A stretch of 64,000 bases of DNA from Pelobates cultripes (lineage: Eukaryota > Chordata > Amphibia > Anura > Pelobatidae). The notes beneath the pieces are model-generated. The model was not told where the DNA came from, did not search any database, and was given only the letters and a program-made list of their open reading frames with translations. This document shows positions 9,049 to 18,285 of this stretch, piece by piece; within the stretch, counting starts at the first letter, position 1; each line of letters begins with the position of its first letter. The stretch lies in contig OW240917.1 in NCBI GenBank assembly GCA_933207985.1, positions 107,754,486 through 107,818,485 on the forward strand. Reading direction: 5' to 3'. The translations under genes and the position numbers were made by a program.

Positions 9049-10451
9049 AAGGGGAGACAGATGGTCCCCCTCTTCACCAGCAGACCAGTATGGAAGGGTC
9101 TGGAGATAATTGGCTGGCCGAAATAAGGCAGCGAGTGGCCCAGTATGGGGATGATGTACCCATGGAGACACGCCGGGTGATCTGGAACCAGGTCATGGCC
9201 GAGCGAAACACAAGGCTGGACCGAGAATTCCAGCGGACGAAAGAGAGAGAGCGTCAGGGAGAGGAGCTTGTTACCCCCTCTCCCCAGTGGCAGTCTATGG
9301 TTCAGGGAGAGGAGCTTGTTACCCCCTCTCCCCAGCAGAAGCATAGCCCACCAAGGGGAGACACTAAACCCCTCACCAGCGCAGATGGGACCGTGGTCTC
9401 TGAGCCCAAGCTACAGGGAGTACGGAGGATCAGTCCTGCTCCCCAGCGGCAGAATATTTTACCGGGAGGGGAGAGTGTCTTTCCCCCTCCCCAGCGGCAG
9501 CCTAGCCCACCAAGGGGAAACACTAAGCCCCTCACCAGCGCAGATGGGACCGTGGTCTCTGCGCCCAAGCTACAGGGAGTACGGAGGGTCAGCCCTGCTC
9601 CCCAGCGGCTGGAAGTGTGTAAGGGAGAGGAGTTTGTTACCCCCTCTCCCCAGCGGCAGCCTAGCCCACCAAGGGGAGACACTAAGCCCCTCACCAGCGC
9701 AGATGGGACCGTGGTCTCTGCGCCCAAGCTACAGGGAGTACGGAGGGTCAGCCCTGCTCCCCAGCGGCTGGAAGTGTGTAAGGGAGAGGAGTTTGTTACC
9801 TCCTCTCCCCAGCGGCAGCATAAACCACCAAGGGGAGACACTAAGCCCCTCACCAGCGCAGATGGGAAAGTGGTCTCTGCGCCCAATCTACAGGGAGTAC
9901 GGATGGTCAGTCCTGCTCCCCAGCGGCAGAATATTTTACCGGGTGGGGAGAGTCTCGTTTCCCCTCCACAGCGGCAGCCTAGCCCACCAAGGGGAGACAG
10001 TAAGCCCCACAACAGTGCAGAAGGGACCGTAGTCTCTGCACCTGCACCACTGGAGATATGGACAGTCTGTCCTGGCCCCCAGCAACAGGACAATGTATTG
10101 GAAGAGAAGGCAGTTTGTTTTCCCCTACTACAAGAGAGGTCGTCGCAGGGAGAGGAGCCTGTTACCCCTTCTCCCCAGCAACAGCTTTGTCCAACCAGGA
10201 GAGAGAGCACCCTGGTTACCTTTCCACCAGACTATGGATTTCCAACTGGACACATGTGGCAGGAGAACACCGGGACAGCTACACTGGGTGAGAAAGGCCG
10301 ACCGACTATCAGAGCCCCAGACCGATTGAAGGTCTGGAGTCTGGATAGTCTCAATGGGAAAGGGGAGAAATGTGGCGGAACCCGCCTCGCCACCTGGCAT
10401 TGGAGAGGCCTGGCTGCCCGCCTCCTTCCTGCTGACTATGGCCCCTGGTAA
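9030..10451 (+). CDS. LTR-element ORF, C-terminal repeat-rich part (unknown protein)
   Basis: This frame (open from upstream of 8988) continues the protein begun at 8116 after the single-base loss near 9028. It starts with a short charged segment (IRQRVAQYGDD, then RNTRLDREFQRTKERERQ, likely helical). The rest is a Pro/Ser/Gly-rich region built from five 53-residue repeats (SPPRGDTKPLTSADGTVVSA and following), then a low-complexity tail. The stop codon at 10449-10451 lies 78 bp inside the 3' LTR, so the last 26 residues are encoded by LTR sequence. No enzymatic motif is visible and no CCHC knuckle is present. The repeats suggest an extended, disordered protein. Without the frame break the product would be close to 780 residues. 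Confidence 0.6.
   Translation, partial: QQDNILKGETDGPPLHQQTSMEGSGDNWLAEIRQRVAQYGDDVPMETRRVIWNQVMAERNTRLDREFQRTKERERQGEELVTPSPQWQSMVQGEELVTPSPQQKHSPPRGDTKPLTSADGTVVSEPKLQGVRRISPAPQRQNILPGGESVFPPPQRQPSPPRGNTKPLTSADGTVVSAPKLQGVRRVSPAPQRLEVCKGEEFVTPSPQRQPSPPRGDTKPLTSADGTVVSAPKLQGVRRVSPAPQRLEVCKGEEFVTSSPQRQHKPPRGDTKPLTSADGKVVSAPNLQGVRMVSPAPQRQNILPGGESLVSPPQRQPSPPRGDSKPHNSAEGTVVSAPAPLEIWTVCPGPQQQDNVLEEKAVCFPLLQERSSQGEEPVTPSPQQQLCPTRRESTLVTFPPDYGFPTGHMWQENTGTATLGEKGRPTIRAPDRLKVWSLDSLNGKGEKCGGTRLATWHWRGLAARLLPADYGPW
9347..10141 (+). repeat. 159-bp in-frame minisatellite, five copies
   Basis: The landmark CCCACCAAGG recurs at 9347, 9506, 9665, 9824 and 9983, exactly 159 bp apart, and the units in between are highly similar. 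159 is 3 x 53. Long open frames also exist in the +2 frame (9268-10032) and on the minus strand (10210-9302) simply because the stop-free unit repeats in phase. Confidence 0.95.
10356..10370 (+). other. Polypurine tract
   Basis: GGGAAAGGGGAGAAA directly precedes the 3' LTR. In LTR elements this RNase H-resistant tract primes plus-strand DNA synthesis. Confidence 0.85.
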
Positions 10452-11310
10452 AGTTGTACTTTTGAATGCAATATTTGGGCATATTGTATTTTATTGTGCG
10501 GCTACTGGCTCTTTAAGCACAGTGAATGGACTTACTGAAACCTTTTGGACACTTCCTCTTCCCCTCCCCCGGATTCATTGTTCTCTAGCAGGGTGTTGTC
10601 CCAGGGACACTGCCAAACCAGTGGGAACTGGTTTGCCAGGAAAAATCATGCTTGCATATAAAAACAAAGGACTTCGACCTAACCGTTAAACCCCTGAACC
10701 TATTCAAGTGAATTTTGGATATGTTTGTCCCCAAGTTATACTGGTTAAAATAATATAAGTTTTATGTATGTGCGATGTTAACTCACAAAGTTATAAAAAT
10801 GTACAAAAAGTAACTTTTCAGCTTGGAGATAATTGAGTAGATACAGTAATTGACTCAATTATCTCCTAAGCAGAGGGGAGGAATATGCTGGGTGTGTTTC
10901 TATTTTCCCATTGTGTCTGATTGGCTGCTGTACTTGCATTGTATGTGTTGTAATGTGTTTATTGGTGGTTCTGCAAAACCCTGTGGGCAGTACTATGTTT
11001 TGTGGATTGTAATAAAAACCAGGCTGGGTGTGCCAGCACTTCAGTTCCTGTTTTAACCCTCAAAGTGAAGTGTCGTCTCATTATTGGGGGAAGGATTTAT
11101 TGTATGCTGTTCCAGTTTGACTGCTAGGAGAGTAAACCTATTCGTATGGTTCCTATTCAACTGTCTACAGCATTCTTATGCTTGAGAGAAGGTATACGCT
11201 TCTCTGGTTCGGTGATTGTGGTGTCTGCTGCAGTGCTTGGAGTCCTCAGGAAGCGCTAGGAGCATCTTTCAACGGAGGTACCCATTCGGGGTGCCAGGCG
11301 ATCTGTTACA
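10371..11310 (+). repeat. 3' LTR
   Basis: 940 bp, aligned end to end with 7044-7983. Most differences are single bases. A cluster lies just after the poly(A) signal (about 11010-11042) and another near 11175-11200. It includes the end of the internal reading frame. Confidence 0.92.
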
Positions 11311-13395
11311 GGGTTCCATCCTCACAAAGCCAGTGGGCACAATCTGTTATCTTTTATGTTTTAAATAATCAATCTCGCATTGCGGAATTGACGACAACAT
11401 GTTTTTAAGTATATTGTTTCTTTCCCTCTTAACCGATTCTTGAATCTGAGATGCTGACCTACTCATACCTATATACAAAATGTGCAGTCGCAAACTCTTA
11501 AGCTTATTATATTGTCTGTGTTTGCTGGTGTGTAGAGGATACACTCTGTATTTCACTCATGCTGACCATTTATACCTCTGTGCAGGTTAACCTCTGTTTT
11601 ATTCATTATGTTGTGAGATCCCACTGCACGTCAAAACAAAGTATTAAAAAATAAATAAAAGATTACAGCAGTGCTTAAACGTCAGGAGCTGAAGAGGGCC
11701 TACCAGGTGAAAATGGTGTGGGACAGGTTCAGGTAAGTAAATCTCACCTTTGTCTGCCCCCTCAACCACTGAATCAGTGGCAATGTCACCATCAGAGGTT
11801 GTTGCAAATTCTGCATAGTTCCAAGATAGTTTAACTATAAGATATAGACCAGACATTCAAGTTATTACAAAGAATTATGTGCAGCTGTGGGGTCTTGTAG
11901 CAGATATGTTTAATCCTTACACATTTATCAAACACTTGCTTCTGGAATGAAATAATAAATTTCTACTTTATACACTGCTATTCTATACACTCCTATTTTA
12001 TACACGGTATTCTACATGCTATTCTATACACTGTATATAAAGTTCTGCTGAAATGACAGGTCAAGAGTGAAATGTAACCCAGCGACCAGAAAATATTAAT
12101 TCAAATTTAAACAATGAAAGCTCTCACTGTTGAGTCTAAAAGGTATTTTCCAAAGCTAAAATGCCCTTAGAAACAGCGGTGTTCAGTGCTCAGTGAAATA
12201 TCTTTTGCATATCAATGCCCAATTTGCAATCATTTTGAGCAGTTTTTTCGCTAATTAATTAACTGAAGATTGGATTTGCAAGCTTTATAATTTATTTTTG
12301 AATTATAAAACATGGCTATTATGGCTTAAAGGAAAACTATTAAGTTCCACGTTCTCTACCTGAGCATTGCAATTTAACTGTCCCTCAGTCAGCAGCATAT
12401 GCCTGACCGACTGAAAAATACTCTGCTTTGCTTGCCAGCACATTCACTGTACACTGACATCAGCCTTGGTCTCCAGGTGCGCATGCACCATTTTCTCCTT
12501 AGAAAATGCTGAGAGATAAAGCAAAGTGGTGTTTACTCAGCCGCTCTTTCAAATGCAAAGTAGAAAGGCCGGTGCGGACACACAAGGGTACATCCACTGC
12601 AGATTTTATTGGTTGTAGCAGAGTATATAGAGTTTCTGAGTACGTAATATATTCTAGCCCCCAATGGTAAATATAAATGAAGGGGAAAATTATTTCTGTG
12701 ATATTGTGCATCAATTAAATGAAATGAGTTAAATTATTAACAACAGCCAAACACATTGCAAGAGCCATTATGCTCAGAATTTTTATTTATTTTTACTGAA
12801 CAATAAAAATATTTGTACATAATAGAAGTTACTGTGGAGACTGTGGAGACTGATGATAGACATAAACAAATACATAGACTTAATTACATGAACAGGTTAA
12901 TGAAAATGATGTAAAAATAGTATGCCCTACGGAGTTCAGTAAGGAAGGATCCAATGTATTGGTAACAGAACAGCTCATGGGTGAAAAACAGGTTTAAAAG
13001 GAAATTAGGGTTTATACACATTGATATAATTTACCTAGAACAAGTCTTTTCCAACGGTTATATGCTAGTGCTTGGTAGGGTAACATGTGAGGTGAACATC
13101 TAATAGGTCAGTTCATTCTAGGCCCTACTAAAATCTTGGGGATTTACTCTAGGTTTTCACACTCAAAGACAGCTTTGGACTTTAGTGATAAACCCTGCAT
13201 AAGACTATCTGGCAAAGATGTACAGTGAGCTCATATCCTTTAAGCACATTTTGTAAACTTTTCTCAAGAGAATGGTTGATGACTATATACTAAAAATACA
13301 GTAAATACTATATATAGAATATATAGAGAAACTGAGAGAAAGGCACAGATACAGTAGATTCAAAGAGACAAGGAGACAGATGAATCCCCTCTGGC
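11311..13395. other. AT-rich sequence without a supportable gene
   Basis: No coding region is recognised; open stretches are under 80 codons. A T2-like start (TTAAAGGAAAACTATTAAG, TTAA at 12326-12329) probably begins an old MITE running to about 12720, but I could not find its right end. If segment 1-4502 is an allele, this region should also be found upstream of position 1. Confidence 0.7.
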
Positions 13396-16300
13396 CTTTC
13401 TTTGGAATGTGCTAGTCATTTGCCCCGAGCAAGCAAATCATATTTGCTGTATAACAAGGCCTGATTTTTGTTGTTTTTTTTTAAACTATGCGTTAATGTT
13501 AGCAACTTGTCTTCTATAAAAATTAATATGCATATAGATATCTATGAACAAAATTGTTTGTTAAATAAAAAAGCATTGCTCCACAAAAATCCTTCTTTAA
13601 ACTGCTTGTAAAAGAAAGAGTAGTACTTCAGATTAGATCATGGGAATTGGCACTGGATAGTAATTTATACAAATTGGCTGGATTTTCTTTGAATGAAGCT
13701 TTTGGTTTAAGCTTACAGTCTTCAAAACACCATTGAGAAACATAAATAGAATTGGTATCAGAATGGAATGGGATTGGATTTGCTCTCACTTAACAACTAT
13801 AATGGATGCTTGCAAAACTGTTCCCTTTATGTATGTATATGACATTAAGAGACTTGTATTTCAAGAAATATCTATCTATCTATCTATCTATCTATCTGTC
13901 TATCCATCTATCTAGTTTGTTTAAATTGATAGTTTATGTATAGTTTATAGTTTATCAATTGAACACTGAATAATTGCCAATTTAATCACCGACCTTTAAC
14001 AAGTTAAATTGCCAATTATAGATGCATTGAAAGATAGTTTTGCAGAATACAGGATCTGTTCCATTTGGTACTTACTCAATTAATAGGATCAAAAATAGAA
14101 TTAATAATGAGAACAAGTCATTATGTCATTAAAATGTAGAATACTGCATGTGAATCTAGACCTGGAATTCAGATCAGGGTTTTGACTAAATGCTGCCTAC
14201 CTGACAGTCCACCACTCGGGTTGAACATTGTCAATTATGACCCAAGTACCCACGCTAATAAAAAGATTAGTAACTAAATGTAAAGGACTGCTAATTATTT
14301 TATTATTCACTGGAAACTGACACAAAAAATAGTTCTCCTTAGTAACTACATTGATTAACCTAGTTTGTTATGTAATTTCTATCTGTGAAACAACTTTTAC
14401 CCTGTGGAAGGTCCTAAGTGTATAATTCTAGTTCATCCCTATACCTGAACATACAGAGAGTTATTCATTCCCGAGATAACTCTGTGCTTAGGTATGAAGC
14501 TGAGGGTAGTATCTCTCTAAGAATGTGCTCTGCACATAGCTCCTTACACTAGTGTATATATTCATAATAACGAATGCCATCTGCTATGATGTGATCAATA
14601 AATCATCTTGTTCCATCTGAGCTTTGAGCATCCATATTACTTCTACAATGCCACATTGTATTTAGACACAATGCAAACTCTCTTAGTTGTCAGACTAATA
14701 ATATATGGACAGCTAAAAACTAATATCGGGACAGAATTAAAATCTAGCAGTGTCATTGGTATATTTTCATGAAGAAACTGCTACCCAAGGAAAACACTGG
14801 GCAGAATTAAATCAGTTCTGTCAATCCTCCACCTCCAAAATGAGTACTTTATAAGGATAGACTGTTTATGAATTACTTACATTGACTATGTTGGAATTTC
14901 AGTGAGTAAAAATATATACTGAGACAAAGTAAGGATTACTTTAAAATTATATAATATATAAAAAAGAGTGAGACATCCCCAGTCTGGATTTTATCTTTAA
15001 GAAACATAATGTAGCAAACCTTCACAAAATGGTTAAATTTGACATACACATGCACACATTCATACCTGTATAAATGTGCGGATGTGTGTTAGTACACCTC
15101 TTCTGTCCTTAGTATACCATTCTTTCTACTATAACTGTCCTTTTAGGTTACCCTTTTAGCCAGTAACAAATGGCAGACATCTGAAAAGTATAGCTGCCTG
15201 GTAAAATGATTGTTAACAAAAAGAGTGGTGAAAATTCAATCAAAGTGTCTGCCGAAGTTTAACAAGCAGCCGTTGATGTACTTTTTAACATTCTCCCATT
15301 GTATTTATTGCATTTGGCTAGACATGGATCATAGCTGTAGGAAATCCTCCATACTTTAGCCGGAGCTGCAGGAAATATACTTTTAAGAGGGGAGAGATCT
15401 TGAAGGTTAAGTAATCTAACAACGTAAGGTCTAGGAATTTTGATTAGTAGAAAGTAGCTGGAGCTTAAATTGGGTGAAAACCCAAAGGTGAGAAAAATAC
15501 TTAAATCAGATTTATAATCCAAAAAGCTGCCACGTCACATGGCAAAGCACAGTTTAATACTGAATATTTACAACAGTTGAACTATTTCAAATCAACTTAT
15601 AGTGGCTTACTCACTAAACGGTCATAACCAAAACATGACAGCTTAAATAAAGCAATTTAATTATTAACTCATTACTATTCAGTCTTCCATGAACAAAAAT
15701 GTATGGGGTATATTCTAATGCAATTTAATTTTCAATTCATTACATTTCACTCCTGCAAGAATAAAAAAGTTAATCACTAAAGAGTGAATTAAGGTGGATT
15801 GAAAACTAAATAGAAAAATGTAGGCCATAACATTTAAGCTGGCGAATCTGCCGAATAGAAGAATTTTTCCAATGCAATTATTTTGTCTTAAAACTAGAAG
15901 TTAAACTTAAGTGAAGCTGACCTTGCCCAGGTTCACCTCTGTCACCCCATCCCCTAAATAAAAAAAATGGGCATTTCATAAACACAGAATTTTAATGAAA
16001 TGTTCATAAAGATTGTTTTGGAATTCAGTTAAATTCCAATACAGTTAAATTATATCAAAATAATTATTATGTATTTAACTTTTGTATTGTAGTATGTGTT
16101 ATATATTAGGGTTTGTCTATGGAGGATCCCATAGTCTTGCAAGATCCTCCACAGACATCAGTGCTGTACTCTTGCGCATGAGAATATTTAGAGAATGTAA
16201 ACCTATAATATATGGCCTCTTTAATAGATACATTTGCACCTTCCCATAATCCTAAATGTCACAATTCCCTATTTCTATAAATGTTAAACAAAATGTCTGA

Positions 16301-17901
16301 TGGGGAAAAGTGTGGCTGTAAAGTAGGCACCAAGTGGAAGCATTTCAGAGATGCTGAATGTACAGTCAGGTCCATAAATATTGGGATATCGACACAATTC
16401 TAATATTTTTGGCTCTATACACCACCACAATGGATTTGAAATGAAATGAACAAGATGTGCTTTAACTGCAGACTTTCAGCTTTAATTTGAGGGTATTTAT
16501 ATCCAAATCAGGTGAACGGTGTAGGAATTACAATAGTTTGTATATGTGCCTCCCGCTTTTCAAGAGACCACAAGTAATGGGACAATTGGCTGCTCAGCTG
16601 TTCCATGGCCAGGTGTCTGTTATTCCCTCATTATCCCATTTACAAGGAGCAGATAAAAGGTCCAGAGTTCATTTCAAGTGTGCTATTTGCATTTGGAATG
16701 TGTTGCTGTGTTTGTCAACTCTCAATATGAGATCCAAAGAGCTGTTACTATCAGTGAAGCAAGTCATCATTAGGCTGAAAAAACAAAACAAACTCATCAG
16801 AGAGATAGCAAAAACATTAGGTGTGGCTAAATCAACTGTATGGAACATCCTTAAAAAGAAAGAACGCACCGGTGAGCTCAGCAACACCAAAAGACCCGGA
16901 AGACCACGGAAAACAACTGTGGTGGATGACCGAAGAATTCTTTCCCTGGTGAAGAAAACACCCTTCACAACAGTTGGCCAGATCAAGAACACTCTCCAGG
17001 AGGTAGGTGTATGTGTGTCAAAATCAACAATCAAGAGAAGACTTCACCAGAGTGAATACAGAGGGTTCACCACAAGATGTAAACCATTGGTGAGCCTCAA
17101 AAACAGGAAGGCCAGATTAGAGTTTGCCAAACAACATCTAAAAAAGCCTTCACAGTTCTGGAACAACATCCTATGGACAGATGAGACCAAGATCAACTTG
17201 TACCAGAGTGATGGGAAGAGAAGAGTATGGAGAAGGAAAGGAACTGCTCATGATCCAAAGCATACCACCTCATCAGTGAAGCATGGTGGTGGTAGTGTCA
17301 TGGTGTGGGCATGTATGGCTGCCAATGGAACTGGTTCTCTTGTATTTAATGATGATGTGACAAAAGCAGCAGGATGAATTCTGAAGTGTTTCGGGTAATA
17401 TTATCTGCTCATATTACGCCAAATGCTTCAGAACTCATTGGATGGCGCTTCACAGTGCAGATGGACAATGACCCGAAGCATACTGCAAAAGCAACCAAAG
17501 AGTTTTTTAAGGGAAAGAAGTGAAATGTTATGCAATGGCCAAGTCAATCACCTGACCTGAATCCGATTGAGCATGGGTTTCACTTGATGAAGACAAAACT
17601 GAAGGGAGAATGCCCCAAGAACAAGCAGGAACTGAAGACAGTTGCAGTACAGGCCTCACCAGGGATGAGATCCAGCATCTGGTGATGTCTATGCGTTCCA
17701 GACTTCAGGCTGTAATTGACCGCAAAGGATTTGCAACCATGTATTAAAAAGTGAAAGTTTGATTTATGACTGTTAATCTGTCCCATTACTTTTGGTCCCT
17801 TAAAAAGTGGGAGGCACATATACAAACTGTTGTAATTCCTACACGTTCACCTGATTTGGATGTAAATACCCTCAAATTAAAGCTGAAAGTCTGCAGTTAA
17901 A
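13396..17901. repeat. Duplicated segment, copy 2 (matches 1-4502)
   Basis: The match with copy 1 begins at the first base of the window, so the duplication probably extends further left of it. Differences seen include 4 bp in the ATCT array and scattered single bases. Two of them change the transposase: Arg or Gly at residue 172, and Ala or Val at residue 193. Copy 2 has the commoner Tc1 residue at both places. Confidence 0.95.
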
Positions 17902-17999
17902 GCACATCTTGTTTGTTTCATTTCAAACCTATTGTGTTGGTGTATAGAGCCAAAAAGATTAGAATTGTGTCGATGTCCCAATATTTATGGACCTGACTG
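16363..17999 (+). mobile_element. Tc1/mariner element, copy 2, complete
   Basis: A 1637-bp element with about 220-bp terminal inverted repeats. The left end CAGTCAGGTCCATAAATATT follows TA (16361-16362). The right end is its complement at 17980-17999, followed by TT where TA would be expected, so one target copy has mutated. The length is typical of Tc1 elements. Confidence 0.95.
16727..17747 (+). pseudogene. Tc1-type transposase, broken (copy 2)
   Basis: Same layout and same breaks as the copy at 3328-4348: frame loss with a stop at 17375-17377, an in-frame stop at 17521-17523, and another small frame loss near 17660. The catalytic Asp and Glu codons are still readable piecewise. Sharing all three lesions shows the two copies descend from one already dead insertion, not two transposition events. 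The longer open frame from 16487 includes terminal-repeat sequence and is not the protein start. Confidence 0.92.
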
Positions 18000-18212
18000 T
18001 TCTATTCTGTTACATCAGGAAGGGACAACCGGTCACGCACAAGGCATAAACTGATTCCCACTAAGGGAAAAGTCATCTCTGTATGCTGTGTGCATTTAAC
18101 CAGCAGTAATATTTGTTCCCTATTAGAGTTGCATGAGGTTTGTAAAGCCAGCAGGCCCGTGTTTCATAAAACATTTACATCTCTATTTCTGGTACACAAA
18201 GACATAAGAGCT

Positions 18213-18285
18213 AATTTCATTTCAAACCCATTGTGTTGGTGTATAGAGCCAAAAGATTAGAATTGTGTCGATGTCCTAAATATTA
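18213..18285 (+). repeat. Isolated fragment of the Tc1 right terminal repeat
   Basis: About 70 bp closely matching the last part of the Tc1 right end (17920-17990), including TTGTGTTGGTGTATAGAGCC, located 300 bp downstream of it. It is probably the edge of an older related copy or a local duplication. Confidence 0.8.

Larger units (their letters stand above)
7044..11310 (+). mobile_element. Non-autonomous LTR retrotransposon with a single unknown ORF
   Basis: Two direct repeats of 940 bp (7044-7983 and 10371-11310) start TGTGGCGG and end TTACA, so they have the TG...CA ends of LTRs. Right after the left LTR lies a primer-binding-site-like sequence (7985-8003). Right before the right LTR lies a purine tract (10356-10370). 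The internal part is 2387 bp and carries only one long reading frame (8116-10451, interrupted once). No protease, reverse transcriptase, RNase H, integrase or zinc-knuckle motif is seen, so replication would need proteins from another element. The five bases on either side (GTGTA on the left, GGGTT on the right) do not match, so the target duplication has been lost or the element is a recombinant. The LTRs differ by roughly 2-3%. Confidence 0.9.

Noticed and set aside
9347..10141. Regular repeats that might suggest a CRISPR array
   Set aside because: Units are 159 bp, contiguous, coding and without variable spacers, in a eukaryotic LTR element.
9302..10210. 302-codon minus-strand frame and 254-codon second plus-strand frame in the LTR element
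   Set aside because: They exist only because a stop-free 159-bp unit is repeated in phase; the frame joined to the N-terminal head is the plausible one.
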